A DNA stretch of 64,000 nucleotides from Pseudofrankia coriaricola (GCF_001854805.1 NZ_MBLO01000222.1:86277-150276); one strand, 5' to 3'; counted from the first letter of the stretch, positions 18,264-27,712 are shown. The notes: generated by a model not told the origin, from the sequence alone. Numbers and translations: made by a program.

Positions 18264-18462
18264 GATCTGCGCCACTTCCGACCAACTTTGATCGGCCTGC
18301 AGTCAAGTTAGAGATCCCTTCAACCCAGGTCAAGAGGTCATCTTCATAAGTTTCAAAGTCATTGACGAAAGTTCGATGGAGCGGCCCTGTGCCGAAGACG
18401 GGCGACCGGTCGACCGTGATCGATGAGGGTCGTCCTCGTCGGCCTTGGTTGCAGCTCGTCTC

Positions 18463-18501
18463 ACCTGCGCTTGCTAGGCGCTTGCCATAGCAAGCGCAGG
18501 T
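18463..18501. repeat. Perfect 14-bp inverted repeat
   Basis: ACCTGCGCTTGCTA (18463-18476) and its exact inverse (18488-18501) flank an 11-base loop. It lies about 200 bases upstream of the sugar operon start, on a strand-neutral position, so a terminator and a regulatory site are both possible. Confidence 0.6.
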
Positions 18502-18723
18502 CGGTCGGCGGTTCGGCCCGGTGAACTGTGAGAGGGGCGAGCGCCGCGACGACGTCTGATGGAGCAGGGACACCCTGCGCTGGTCGCCACCACGCCCATC
18601 TCCCCGAGGTCGGAGCGTGGCGACTCACAGGAAGAACCCGTTGATCGCTGAGCAGCGGTGGCACGCCAGCCCGGGCGCGACGACGGGCCAACGCCGGCGA
18701 GCCGGGGAAGCGTCGATACTCCG

Positions 18724-18751
18724 CTGGATCATGGCCGGGTCCATGATCCAG
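18724..18751. repeat. Perfect 11-bp inverted repeat
   Basis: CTGGATCATGG (18724-18734) and CCATGATCCAG (18741-18751) flank a 6-base loop. The arms resemble those of the neighbouring repeat at 18792 (both contain GATCATGG). Confidence 0.6.
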
Positions 18752-18791
18752 AGGGAAATCCTCGGACCGGTGATCGAGGCGTCGCCGAGGG

Positions 18792-18862
18792 TCGCACCAG
18801 ATCATGGCCCGGCTCATGATCTGGTGCGATTTTCGGAGTCGGAACTCCGAAAATCGCACCAG
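18792..18862. repeat. Overlapping, mutually exclusive hairpins
   Basis: TCGCACCAGATCATG (18792-18806) pairs exactly with 18815-18829. CTGGTGCGATTTTCGGAGT (18821-18839) pairs exactly with 18844-18862 across a 4-base loop. The segment 18821-18829 belongs to both, so forming one hairpin excludes the other. Both lie 44-114 bases downstream of the Rieske oxygenase stop in its transcription direction. Confidence 0.65.
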
Positions 18863-18905
18863 CTGATCGGCGGCGTCCCGCGTACCGGCCGCCGGCGATT
18901 TTCGT

Positions 18906-19964
18906 CTAGCAGGAGGGCAGCCAGCGGCCGGTGACCAGGTCGGTCCACAGGCGCCGGATCGCGAGGCTGTTGCGGTCGGCCCGGGCGTGGGCGTTCAGGT
19001 GCGGCGCGAGTGGGAACGGCGTCGGCAGCAGGTCGAGCAGGTCACGGTCCTCGGTCTCGACGGCGACGTCGAAGGCCAGGATGTCGGCGGCGGGGCGCTC
19101 CTGCTCGGTGTCGGTGCGCAGGACGATCTGCACCAGTCGGCACCGTTCGTCGTCGACCGGCGTGATCGCTTTGGTCATCAGATGCCGCAGGCCGTCCGGA
19201 TAGGTGATGTGGATACGAGCGAAGAACGGCGCGTACAGGTCGGCGACGGTGGTACGTGTCGTCGCGCCGATCTCACCGGGCCGGGATTCGACGTTGACCT
19301 GGCCACGCGAGCGCAGGCCGTGTGGCTCGCGGGTCACCACCGTGTCGGTCAGCTCGGCGCGGTCCGGGTTTCCGAACGTGTTCCGGTGCACGAACGCGAC
19401 GTGGGCCGGGTCGAAGTTGTTCTCCAACAGGTGCATGGCGGTGCACGCGAAGTCGAACTCGTATTCCGGCACCACGCGCCAGGCGGGGTCGTCGTACTCC
19501 GGCAACGGCGGGATGTCGACGATCGGATCGTCGGCCAGGCAGACCCACACCATTCCGTGCCGCTCCCGCGTCGCGACCATGGTCAGGCCACTCTTCGTCG
19601 GATGCGGCGCGTTCGGGAACTGTGGAATGCGCCGTGTGTGTCCGGCGCCGTCCCATTCCCAACCGTGGTACGGACAGACCAGATGGCAGTTGGCGATCCA
19701 GCCCCGTGAGAGCGGTGCGTCCCGGTGCGCGCACCGGTCCAGCGCGCCGCTGGCCGGGGCGCCCGGAGAAGGGCGCCAGAGCACAAGGGGGGTGCCTAGA
19801 ACGGTAATCGCCACCGGTTCGTCGCCCAGACTCCCGGCCAGACACACGGCGTACCAGAACCTGCGAAGAATTGGATGTTCGGAGATCACCAGATGATCGG
19901 GCCCGTCGTGCCGCGTGGCTCGATCCTGGTGCTGGTTGCCGGAAGTCCGTGGGGCCGCCCTCAT
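18906..19964 (-). CDS. Rieske-type aromatic ring-hydroxylating oxygenase subunit
   Basis: This 352-residue protein has the Rieske cluster motif C-x-H ... C-x2-H (CAHRDAPLS and CPYHGWEWDG) and a downstream non-heme iron motif region (NNFDPAHVAFVHRNTFG). Such enzymes insert oxygen into aromatic or sterol-like rings, or demethylate them, using electrons from a reductase. ATG 19964 is preferred over an upstream methionine because GGAGG lies about 11 bases before it. No ferredoxin or reductase gene is adjacent, so the electron donor is encoded elsewhere. Confidence 0.87.
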   Translation of the reverse strand: MRAAPRTSGNQHQDRATRHDGPDHLVISEHPILRRFWYAVCLAGSLGDEPVAITVLGTPLVLWRPSPGAPASGALDRCAHRDAPLSRGWIANCHLVCPYHGWEWDGAGHTRRIPQFPNAPHPTKSGLTMVATRERHGMVWVCLADDPIVDIPPLPEYDDPAWRVVPEYEFDFACTAMHLLENNFDPAHVAFVHRNTFGNPDRAELTDTVVTREPHGLRSRGQVNVESRPGEIGATTRTTVADLYAPFFARIHITYPDGLRHLMTKAITPVDDERCRLVQIVLRTDTEQERPAADILAFDVAVETEDRDLLDLLPTPFPLAPHLNAHARADRNSLAIRRLWTDLVTGRWLPSC

Positions 19965-20145
19965 ATCAGGACCGTCCTCCGAGGGCCGCGTGGAGGCGGT
20001 AACCAACCGCCGGCCACCCACGAGACCTCTTCCCCGAGCTAACCCCCCGAACATGGCCACCCGGTTTCGGTGCCATTGCGGCCGAGCACCACCCCAGGGC
20101 TTTCGGCCACCTCCCCGGGCCTGGCGCGGCGGGGGAGGGCGCGGG

Positions 20146-21339
20146 TCAGCCGGGGGAGTAGACCGTGTCGCTCGCCAGGCGGGCGGCGCCGACGATGCCG
20201 GCCGCGTCGCCCAGCTCGGTGAGGACCACGGGGAGGTTGCCGGTGGCCAGCGGCAGCGACCGGCGGTACACCACGCCGCGGATCTCGGCGAGCAGCAGGT
20301 GCCCGAGCCCGGAGACGCCGCCGCCGATGACGACCAGGCCCGGGTTGAAGAACGAGACGAGGCCGGCGAGCACGGTGCCGACCCGCCGGCCGCCGTCGCG
20401 GATCAGCGCGAGGGCGGCCTGGTCGCCGTGTCGGGCCGCGGTGCCGACGTCGGCCGCGGTCAGCGGGGCGCCGCCTTCGGCCAGCGCGGCGAGCTCCGGG
20501 GAGCGGCCGGAGCGGGCGGCCGCCGCCGCGTCCCTGGCCAGCGCGGCTCCGCCGAAGAACGCCTCCAGGCAGCCGGAGTTCCCGCAGGCGCACGCGGGCC
20601 CGGACTCCTCGGCCTGGATGTGCCCGATGTCGCCGGCGCAGCCGTCGACCCCCCGGTAGAGCCGGCCGTCGACCACGATGCCGCAGCCGATGCCTGTGCC
20701 GATCTTGACGAAGAGGAAGTCCCTCGCCGACCGGGCGACACCGGCGTGCAGCTCGCCGAGCGCCATCGCGTTGACGTCGTTGTCGACCAGCACGTGGCAG
20801 CCGAGCTCGCGGGCCAGCACGTCGCGCACCGGGTAGCCATCCCAGCCCGGCATGATCGGCGGGGCGACCGGGGCGCCGGTGTGGAAGTTCACCGGCCCGG
20901 GCAGCCCGATGCCGAGCCCGGCCGGCCGGGCCAGGTGCTGCTCGGCGAGCAGCTTCCTGGTCAGCTCCAGGACGCGGCCGAGCACGTGCTCCGCGCCGCG
21001 GCGCACGTCGAGGTCCTCCTCGCGCTGCACGAGCACCTGCAGCCGGCCGTCGGTGATCCCGACCGTCAGCGAGGTGGCGCCGACGTCGACGCCGACGAAA
21101 CGCAGCCGCCCCGCCAGGTCGACCAGGGTGGCGCGCCGGCCGCCCCGGGACACGCCCGGTCCGATGTCGTCCACCAGCCCGAGCTCGGCGAGCCGGCTCA
21201 CCTCGGTGGCCACCGTCGTGCGGGACGTGCCGATGCGTTCCGCCAGCTCGACGCGGGACAGCGGACCGCCGTCGCGGAGGTGGCGCAGGATGCGCGCCTG
21301 CGTGCCGTTCTCCGCGCCGGCGGCAAGGGTCGAGGCCAT
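20146..21339 (-). CDS. ROK-family transcriptional regulator
   Basis: This 397-residue protein has an N-terminal winged helix-turn-helix (LSRVELAERIGTSRTTVATE) and a C-terminal ROK sugar-kinase-like domain with DVGATSLTVGITDG, the zinc motif CACGNSGCLEAF and GGGVSGLG. Proteins of this layout repress sugar-use genes and are released by sugar or sugar phosphate. It is the best candidate regulator of the minus-strand sugar ABC operon 3 kb away. ATG 21339 gives the normal family length. Confidence 0.87.
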   Translation of the reverse strand: MASTLAAGAENGTQARILRHLRDGGPLSRVELAERIGTSRTTVATEVSRLAELGLVDDIGPGVSRGGRRATLVDLAGRLRFVGVDVGATSLTVGITDGRLQVLVQREEDLDVRRGAEHVLGRVLELTRKLLAEQHLARPAGLGIGLPGPVNFHTGAPVAPPIMPGWDGYPVRDVLARELGCHVLVDNDVNAMALGELHAGVARSARDFLFVKIGTGIGCGIVVDGRLYRGVDGCAGDIGHIQAEESGPACACGNSGCLEAFFGGAALARDAAAAARSGRSPELAALAEGGAPLTAADVGTAARHGDQAALALIRDGGRRVGTVLAGLVSFFNPGLVVIGGGVSGLGHLLLAEIRGVVYRRSLPLATGNLPVVLTELGDAAGIVGAARLASDTVYSPG

Positions 21340-21654
21340 GGCGGCTCCTGTCGCGCGGGCCGGTGGCGCCCGGCCGCCGGCCGGCCCGAAGGCCGAGCGG
21401 TGAGCGGTCGGGAGGCGCGGCCGGTGGGCCGGCCCGATCATACGGGGCCGGGGCGGCGGGGTGGGTGCGCGCTGACGCCGCGCACCGACGGCGGCGCGGC
21501 CCTGCCCTGAGCCACCCACCGGACCCACGGTTGTTTCCTGATCCCGCGATTGGTGTCGACAATGGATGGCCGAGGTGATGCCGGCCGCCTGTTACGGTCC
21601 TGGGCGTAACGCTGACGACCTGAAGGTCTAGCGCTCAGGAGGGGCGGTCGGAAA
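21340..21654. promoter_or_regulatory. Divergent intergenic region (ROK regulator / lipid operon)
   Basis: These 315 bases hold the presumed promoter of the seven-gene lipid operon. Close to its start are two small dyads: GTTACG (21591-21596) with CGTAAC (21605-21610), and GACCT-GA-AGGTC (21617-21628). AGGAGGGG (21637-21644) is the ribosome-binding site for the desaturase. No regulator of the operon is encoded next to it apart from the ROK gene. Confidence 0.4.
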
Positions 21655-22659
21655 ATGGCTGACGCCCAGCCTACGATGCACATTCCCGAGCCCGACAACG
21701 GGGCCGACGGACCGGAGCCGCGCAGAAAGACCATCAGCAGTCCCTATCTGCACCGCCTCCAGCGCCGCCACTTCCTGCTGTTCGACGTCGCGCCGATTCT
21801 CGGCACCGCGGCGGCCCTCGCCCTGCTGGCGGTGCGCCCCATCGGGGTCACGGAGGTCGCGCTGCTGTTCTCGCTGTGGCTCGTCACCGGGCTCGGGGTG
21901 ACCGTGGGCTATCACCGGCTCTTCACCCACCGCACCTTCAAGGCGGTGCCCGCCGTCGCGAGCACGCTCGCGGTGCTCGGTTCGATGGCGGGCCAGGGCC
22001 CCGTGGTGTCCTGGGTCGCCCTGCACCGGCGTCACCACGAGCGCAGCGACCGCGAGGGGGACCCACACTCGCCCAACCTCGCCGGCGGGGGCGCGCGGGG
22101 CCGGCTGCGCGGCCTCGCCCACTCCCACTTCCTGTGGATGCGTCGGCACGAGTACCCGAACGTCGCGCACTACGCGCCAGACCTGATCAGGAACCGCCCG
22201 CTGCTGCGCGTCGCCCGGCTCTACTACTACTGGGTCGCGCTCGGGCTCGCGGTCCCCGCGCTTGTCGGCGGGATCGTCTACCAGAGCTGGACCGGAGCGC
22301 TGAGCTGCTTGCTCTGGGGCGGGCTGGTGCGGATGTTCGTGCTGGAACACATCATCTGGTCGATCAACTCCGTGCTGCACATGGTCGGTACCCGTCCCTA
22401 CCAGTCCCGGGACAGGAGCAGAAACGGCGCTTTCTTCGCCCTGCTGACTCTCGGGGAGTCCTGGCACAACAACCATCACGCGTTCCCGGAGTCGCCCTCC
22501 TTCGGGCTGAGCTGGTACCGCCTGGACCCGGGCTACTGGCTGATAAGGCTGCTCGCGGCCTGCGGCCTCGCCTCGGATCTCGGCGTTCCGTCCAAGGAAC
22601 GAATCAGGTCGAGGCGCGTGTCCAGGAAAGACGATCCCGTCACCGCCGCCGCGGCATAA
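21655..22659 (+). CDS. Fatty acyl desaturase (delta-9 / acyl-CoA desaturase family)
   Basis: This 334-residue membrane di-iron enzyme has the three histidine boxes of the family: HRLFTH near residue 88, HRRHH near residue 124 and HNNHH near residue 265. It introduces a double bond into an acyl chain. It is the first gene of a seven-gene operon and directly precedes an acyl carrier protein gene, so the substrate may be acyl-ACP rather than acyl-CoA (inference). The N-terminal 25 residues are polar and disordered. Confidence 0.9.
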   Translation: MADAQPTMHIPEPDNGADGPEPRRKTISSPYLHRLQRRHFLLFDVAPILGTAAALALLAVRPIGVTEVALLFSLWLVTGLGVTVGYHRLFTHRTFKAVPAVASTLAVLGSMAGQGPVVSWVALHRRHHERSDREGDPHSPNLAGGGARGRLRGLAHSHFLWMRRHEYPNVAHYAPDLIRNRPLLRVARLYYYWVALGLAVPALVGGIVYQSWTGALSCLLWGGLVRMFVLEHIIWSINSVLHMVGTRPYQSRDRSRNGAFFALLTLGESWHNNHHAFPESPSFGLSWYRLDPGYWLIRLLAACGLASDLGVPSKERIRSRRVSRKDDPVTAAAA

Positions 22660-22671
22660 GGAGCAGCCAAG

Positions 22672-22935
22672 ATGACGCCATCCCAGGCGGAGATCGTCCA
22701 GTGGTGCCGGGCGTATCTCGCCGACCTGCTCGAGGTGTCGGTCGAGTCGATCGACCCGGACGCGGACTTCGACCGGCTGGGAGTCGACTCCGCGCTCGCC
22801 GTGTCCCTGCTGATCGAGGTCGAGGAGCGCTACGGCGTGGACCTCCCGCCGGAGGCGTTGTTCGAGAACCCGAACCTGAGCGCGGTCGCCGCGTACCTGT
22901 ACGCCCACAGCCCGCGGCAGGTGGCCCAGCCGTGA
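22672..22935 (+). CDS. Acyl carrier protein
   Basis: This 87-residue carrier protein has the phosphopantetheine attachment motif GVDSALAV, with the Ser near residue 40, in the usual four-helix context. AAGGAGCAG lies upstream of the ATG. Its stop overlaps the start of the methyltransferase gene by 4 bases. It is distinct from a housekeeping FabD-FabF ACP by context and probably carries the fatty acid activated by the ligase at 25935. Confidence 0.9.
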   Translation: MTPSQAEIVQWCRAYLADLLEVSVESIDPDADFDRLGVDSALAVSLLIEVEERYGVDLPPEALFENPNLSAVAAYLYAHSPRQVAQP

Positions 22936-23855
22936 CGGCCGTGTCGGCCGACACCGGCCGGACCAGTCAGGCCGCGGCGGCGATCCGTCACCACTACGAC
23001 GTCGGCAACGCGTTCTACAGCCTCTGGCTGGACCGGTCCCTGACCTACTCGTGCGCGATGCCCGCCGGTGACGACGACACTCTCGAAGCCGCCCAGGAAC
23101 GGAAGATCCGTTTTCACCTGGACGCGATCGGTGCCGGTCAGGCCACGAGCGTCCTGGACATCGGCTGCGGATGGGGCGCGGTCCTGGCGCGGCTGGCCGA
23201 GACGCACCGCGTCGCCCGGGCCGTCGGGCTCACCCTCAGCGACGAACAGGCGGCCTACGTCCGCGACCGCGGATACCCCGGCGTGGAGGTCCGGACGGAC
23301 AACTGGCTGGACTACGAGCCGGCGGCCCCGTTCGACGGGATCATCTCGATCGGCGCCTTCGAGCACTTCGCCACCCCGGCGGACCCACCGGCCGAGAAGG
23401 TGCGCCTGTACCGGGAGTTCTTCCGCCGCTGCCACGGCTGGCTCAACCAGGGCGGCGTGCTGTCGCTTCAGACGATCGCCTACGCGAACATGTCCCGCGA
23501 CGACGCGAGCGCGTTCATGCAGCGGGAGATCTTTCCGAACGCGGACCTGCCGACCCTGGCGGAGATCACGGCCGCCGCGGAGGGCGTGTTCGAGGTGCGG
23601 TCGGTGAGCAACGGCCGCCTCGACTACGCGTGGACCTGCGAGCGGTGGGCACGCCGGCTGCGCTCCCGCCGCGACGAGGCCGCCGGGCTCGTCGGACCGG
23701 AGACGGTGGCGCGGTACGAGCGCTACCTGAAGCTCTCGGCGCTCGGATTCCGCATGGGGAAGATCTGCCTGTTGAGGATCGTGCTGCGCCCATATGACCA
23801 GCGGTATTTCGCGGGCTCGGGGGACCGCCGGTACTTCGCGGGCCCGGGGGAGTAG
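22932..23855 (+). CDS. Cyclopropane-fatty-acid-synthase-like SAM methyltransferase
   Basis: This 307-residue protein starts at a GTG that overlaps the ACP stop (GTGA). It has the family entry pattern AIRHHYDVGNAFYSLWLD, the S-adenosylmethionine loop LDIGCGWGAV and the conserved IGAFEHF. Relatives add a methylene bridge or methyl branch to a double bond in lipids, and mycobacterial relatives act on long acyl chains. Next to a desaturase and an ACP, it likely modifies the newly made double bond on a carrier-bound chain. Confidence 0.88.
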   Translation: MTAVSADTGRTSQAAAAIRHHYDVGNAFYSLWLDRSLTYSCAMPAGDDDTLEAAQERKIRFHLDAIGAGQATSVLDIGCGWGAVLARLAETHRVARAVGLTLSDEQAAYVRDRGYPGVEVRTDNWLDYEPAAPFDGIISIGAFEHFATPADPPAEKVRLYREFFRRCHGWLNQGGVLSLQTIAYANMSRDDASAFMQREIFPNADLPTLAEITAAAEGVFEVRSVSNGRLDYAWTCERWARRLRSRRDEAAGLVGPETVARYERYLKLSALGFRMGKICLLRIVLRPYDQRYFAGSGDRRYFAGPGE

Positions 23856-23859
23856 GCGG

Positions 23860-25137
23860 ATGGTCCCGCGGACGCGGCCGGTGGGCGTCGAGCGCGCGGC
23901 CGAGCAGCCTCGGCCGCCGGTCCGGTTCAACCCCTTCAGCGCCGAGTTCCAGCGCGATCCCTATCCGGTCTACCGCGAGCTGCGCGAGATCCGGCCCGTG
24001 CACAGGACGCTGGGCATGTGGGTCCTGACCCGGCACGCGGATGTGCGGGGCGTGCTGCGTGACCGCACGTTCAGCGCCGGGCTCATCCCGCGGCTGGTCA
24101 GCCAGCAGGCGGACCGGTTCGCGCATGTCGACGCGGACCGGATCGTGCGGCTGGGGAACAAGTCGCTGGTCTTCACCGACAACCCGGACCATGCGCGGCT
24201 ACGTGGCCTGGTGAACCGTGTTTTCACCGCGCCGGCGGCCGCCAGGCTTCGGCCCCGTGTCTCCCAGATCGCCGAGCGCCTGGTGCAGCGGGCCCTGGAC
24301 GACGGCGGCATGGACGCCATGGCCGACTTCGCCGCGGTCCTGCCGCTCACGGTCATGTGCGACTGGATGGACCTGCCGGGCAGCCTGCGCGCGCAGGTCG
24401 GCCCCTGGACCCACGACATCCGTTTCCTGCTCGAGCCGGGGCTGATGAGAGCCGACGACTTCGTGCGCGTCGCGCAGGTCGTCGACCTGTTCGCGCACGC
24501 TCTCGACGAGGTCGTCGCCCACCGGCGATCCGCGCCGGGCGACGACCTGATCAGCCACCTGCTCGCCGCCCGCACCGGCGGCGGCGGCGACCGACTCAGC
24601 GACGAAGAGCTCGTCTTTGTCTGCATCATGTGCTTCGTGGCCGGCAACGAGACCACAAAATCCCTCATCGGCAACGGCCTGCTCGCACTGCTGCGCCATC
24701 CTGACCAGGGCGATCTCCTACGCGACCGGCCCGCGCTGGGCAAGAGCGCCGTCACCGAGGCCCTGCGCTATGACAGCCCGCTCCAGCTCACCAAGCGGGT
24801 CGCCACCCGTGACGTCGAGATCGGGGAGGAGCGGGTGCGGACGGGCGACCAGGTTCTCCTGTGCCTGGGCGCGGCGAACCGCGATCCCGCGGTGTTCGGC
24901 GAGCCGGACGACTTCGACATCGGCCGGGACGCGCGGGGGCATCTCGCGTTCGGCCACGGGATGCACGGATGCCTGGGAGGAGTTCTCGCCGAGCTGCAGG
25001 CCGAGATCGCCTTCGACCACCTGTTCCGGCGCGTCGGGCGCCTGGAGCTGCTCGGCGGTCAGCTCCAGTGGCAGGACCACAGCTTCATCGTCCGCGGCCT
25101 GAAAAACCTGCCGGTCACGGTTCGGGGCCGCGGGTGA
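23860..25137 (+). CDS. Cytochrome P450
   Basis: This 425-residue heme monooxygenase has the I-helix AGNETTK, the ExxR motif EALR and the heme loop FGHGMHGCLGG with the Cys ligand. ATG 23860 is 4 bases after the methyltransferase stop; a methionine 22 codons upstream lies inside that gene. It is the CYP107/biosynthetic type in length and motifs and would hydroxylate or epoxidise the fatty chain. Its redox partners are not encoded here. Confidence 0.9.
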   Translation: MVPRTRPVGVERAAEQPRPPVRFNPFSAEFQRDPYPVYRELREIRPVHRTLGMWVLTRHADVRGVLRDRTFSAGLIPRLVSQQADRFAHVDADRIVRLGNKSLVFTDNPDHARLRGLVNRVFTAPAAARLRPRVSQIAERLVQRALDDGGMDAMADFAAVLPLTVMCDWMDLPGSLRAQVGPWTHDIRFLLEPGLMRADDFVRVAQVVDLFAHALDEVVAHRRSAPGDDLISHLLAARTGGGGDRLSDEELVFVCIMCFVAGNETTKSLIGNGLLALLRHPDQGDLLRDRPALGKSAVTEALRYDSPLQLTKRVATRDVEIGEERVRTGDQVLLCLGAANRDPAVFGEPDDFDIGRDARGHLAFGHGMHGCLGGVLAELQAEIAFDHLFRRVGRLELLGGQLQWQDHSFIVRGLKNLPVTVRGRG

Positions 25138-25895
25138 CGGCCGGCCGGCTCCTGACCGACCCCTGGCTGCGAACGGGCACAGGGCCGCGACGGGAGCCGT
25201 CGGACGCGGCCGTGCGGCTGCTGTGCCTCCCACACGCGGGCGCCGGCGCCGCGTCGTTCAACCGCTGGCTCGGCCTGTTCGGGCCGTCGATCGCGGTGGT
25301 GCGCGTCCAGCTGCCCGGTCGTGAGGACGTCGCGGCGCTGCCCGCGTTCCGCCGGGTCCGCGACGCCGTCGACGCCCTCCTGCCGCGGGTCAGGCGGCAC
25401 GGCGACCTGCCGGTGGCGCTCTACGGCCACAGCATGGGCGCCCTGGTCGCCTTCGAGCTGGCCAGGGCCCTCGACGCCGAGGGGGTGCCACCGCTGCATC
25501 TGTTCGTCTCCGGGCGCCGGGCACCGCAGCGGCCGGCGCGTACGGCGCCGGTTCATCACCTGCCTGACGAGGCGTTCGCCGCCGCGCTGGCCACGATGGG
25601 TGGGACGGCACCGCCCCTGGGCCGAAGCCCGGCGCTCCTGCGGTACTCGCTCGGGCTGATCCGCGCCGATCTGGAGCTGTCCGAGGAGTACGCGTACCAG
25701 CCGGGTGCCCGGCTGGGCTGCCCAATCACGGCCTTCCACGGAACTGAGGACCCGATTGTCACCGCGGCCGAGGTGGCCGCCTGGGGGGACCTGACCGCGG
25801 CGGACTTCGGGATGCACGCGTTCTCCGGCGACCATTTCTTTCATCAGCGTCATCGATCGGCGATCGCGACGCACATCACCCGGGCGTTGGGGTGA
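25134..25895 (+). CDS. Type II (alpha/beta hydrolase) thioesterase
   Basis: This 253-residue protein has the nucleophile elbow GHSMGALVAFELA and the C-terminal catalytic pattern SGDHFF, both typical of TEII enzymes that serve polyketide and peptide synthases. It starts at GTG 25134, overlapping the P450 stop by 4 bases. Here, without a synthase module, it may release the finished acid from the ACP or clear stalled chains. Confidence 0.88.
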   Translation: MTAGRLLTDPWLRTGTGPRREPSDAAVRLLCLPHAGAGAASFNRWLGLFGPSIAVVRVQLPGREDVAALPAFRRVRDAVDALLPRVRRHGDLPVALYGHSMGALVAFELARALDAEGVPPLHLFVSGRRAPQRPARTAPVHHLPDEAFAAALATMGGTAPPLGRSPALLRYSLGLIRADLELSEEYAYQPGARLGCPITAFHGTEDPIVTAAEVAAWGDLTAADFGMHAFSGDHFFHQRHRSAIATHITRALG

Positions 25896-25934
25896 GCTTC
25901 CGGCGCCCCACCCGGACAGCGGACAGGGCAGGGC

Positions 25935-27656
25935 ATGACACAGCAAGGAACACCGCTTCCCGATGTTCTGCGCCGCCGCGCGACCGACGAGCCGGCCGCC
26001 AGGGCATACGTCTTCGTCAACGAGTACCTGGAGGAGACCGCGGTGCTGACCTACCGCGACCTCCACACGCGGGCGCTGGCCGTGGCCGAGCAGCTGCGCC
26101 GGCACTGCGAACCGGGTGACCGGGCGCTGCTCCTGTTCCCGCCGGGCCTCGACTTCATCGTCGCGTATTTCGGCTGCCTCTTCGCGCAGGTCATCGCGGT
26201 TCCCGCCAGCCCGCCGCGCAGGAATCACGTTCAGGACGCGACATACCGCATCGTCCGGGACTGCGCGCCGGCCGTGGTGCTCACCGTCGGCGCGATGCTC
26301 GAGGCCACCAGGGCCGCGCTGGAGCCCTTGCATCCGGAGCTGCGCTGGCTCCCGGTCGACCAGCTGCCCGACGCCCCGGACGGCGGATTCGAGCCTCAGC
26401 CGTGCCCGCCGGACGCCATCGCCTTCCTCCAGTACACGTCGGGATCGACCTCCGATCCCAAGGGCGTCATGGTCTCGCACCGGAACCTGTCCGCGAACGA
26501 GGAGATGATCCGGCGCGCGTTCGGCCACGACGCGTACTCGACCGTCGTCGGCTGGGCGCCGCTGTTCCACGACCAGGGCCTGATCGGGAACGTCCTGCAG
26601 CCCCTCCACCTCGGGGCCACCAGCATCCTCATGTCACCGGGGGCGTTCATCCGCTGGCCGCTGCTCTGGCTTTCGGCCATCTCCCGCTACCGCGCGCATA
26701 CCAGCGGCGGGCCGAACTTCGCCTTTGACGCCTGTGTCGCCCGCGCCGCCCGCGGGGGACTGCCCGAGCTCGACCTGAGCTGCTGGAAGGTCGCGTTCAA
26801 CGGCGCCGAGCCCATCCGGCCCGAGACGCTGCGCGGCTTTGCCGACGCGTTCGCGCCCTTCGGATTCAGCGAGAACGCGCTGTACCCCTGCTACGGCCTG
26901 GCCGAGGCGACACTGCTGGTGACCGGCAGCGAGAAGGGCCGCGGTCCGCGCATGCTCGAGATGGACACCGAAGCGCTCGGCCGCGGACGGTACGCCGCCG
27001 CCCGCGGTGGCGGCGGTCGGACTCTCGCCGGATCGGGCATCGCCCTGTCCGACGAGCACGTCCGGATCGTGGACCCGGAGACGCTGCGCCCCTGTCCCGA
27101 CGACCACATCGGCGAGGTCTGGGTCGCCGGCGAGCACGTCGCGCGGGGTTACTGGGGACGCCCGGAGGCCACTGCCGGCACCTTCCAGGCCGAGTGCGCC
27201 GGTGAACCTGGCCGCGCCTATCTGCGCACGGGCGATCTCGGCCTGGTGGTCGACGGCGAACTGTACGTCGTGGGCCGGCTGAAGGACGTCGTCATCATCC
27301 GGGGCAGGAACTACTACCCCCAGGACATCGAGCACACGGCGCAGTCCTCGCATCCCGCGCTGCGGGCCGGTGGGTGCGCCGCCTTCTCGGTTCCCGGCGC
27401 CGGCGGCGAGAAGCTTGTGGTCGTCCAGGAGATCAGGGCCGAGCAGCGGCGGAAGGCCGACGCGAACGAGGTCGCCGCGTCGATCCGCGCGGCGGTGCTG
27501 CGAGAGCACGAGCTTTCGGTGGGCGACCTGGTGCTCACGCTGCCCGGCCGCCTCCCGAAGACCAGCAGTGGCAAGATCATGCGGGCCGCCGCTCGGAAAC
27601 GTTACCTCGAGGCCGGTTTCGAGCTCTGGACGGCGCAGACGTCCTCGGTCGCCTGA
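25935..27656 (+). CDS. Fatty acyl-AMP ligase (FAAL)
   Basis: This 573-residue adenylating enzyme has the AMP-binding motif YTSGSTSDPKGVMVSH near residue 165 and the C-terminal signature RGRNYYPQDIE, which marks FAALs as opposed to acyl-CoA ligases. FAALs activate free fatty acids as adenylates and load them on carrier proteins. It sits 39 bases after the thioesterase and shares an operon with the ACP at 22672, its likely partner. Start ATG 25935. Confidence 0.92.
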   Translation: MTQQGTPLPDVLRRRATDEPAARAYVFVNEYLEETAVLTYRDLHTRALAVAEQLRRHCEPGDRALLLFPPGLDFIVAYFGCLFAQVIAVPASPPRRNHVQDATYRIVRDCAPAVVLTVGAMLEATRAALEPLHPELRWLPVDQLPDAPDGGFEPQPCPPDAIAFLQYTSGSTSDPKGVMVSHRNLSANEEMIRRAFGHDAYSTVVGWAPLFHDQGLIGNVLQPLHLGATSILMSPGAFIRWPLLWLSAISRYRAHTSGGPNFAFDACVARAARGGLPELDLSCWKVAFNGAEPIRPETLRGFADAFAPFGFSENALYPCYGLAEATLLVTGSEKGRGPRMLEMDTEALGRGRYAAARGGGGRTLAGSGIALSDEHVRIVDPETLRPCPDDHIGEVWVAGEHVARGYWGRPEATAGTFQAECAGEPGRAYLRTGDLGLVVDGELYVVGRLKDVVIIRGRNYYPQDIEHTAQSSHPALRAGGCAAFSVPGAGGEKLVVVQEIRAEQRRKADANEVAASIRAAVLREHELSVGDLVLTLPGRLPKTSSGKIMRAAARKRYLEAGFELWTAQTSSVA

Positions 27657-27712
27657 CGGCCCGACCTGTGGAATGGCGGCACGCGGAAAAACGGCACGTG
27701 GAAGGACGGTAC

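Larger units (their letters stand above)
18264..18905. other. Gene-free, palindrome-rich interval
   Basis: These 642 bases separate the sugar operon start from the Rieske oxygenase stop. They hold four strong inverted repeats (listed separately) and no convincing gene. The stretch 18295-18380 is relatively AT-rich and probably contains the promoter of the sugar operon. An open frame at 18617-18934 on the plus strand spans the palindromes and does not look coding. Confidence 0.6.

Noticed and set aside
18463..18862. Possible CRISPR array
   Set aside because: The repeats are palindromes of differing sequence with no regular repeat-spacer period and no cas genes nearby.
18617..18934. 105-codon plus-strand frame
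   Set aside because: It runs through the palindrome cluster and into the Rieske oxygenase gene, with no ribosome-binding site or recognisable domain.
19915..21510. 531-codon plus-strand frame
   Set aside because: It is antisense to the ROK regulator, which has all family motifs.
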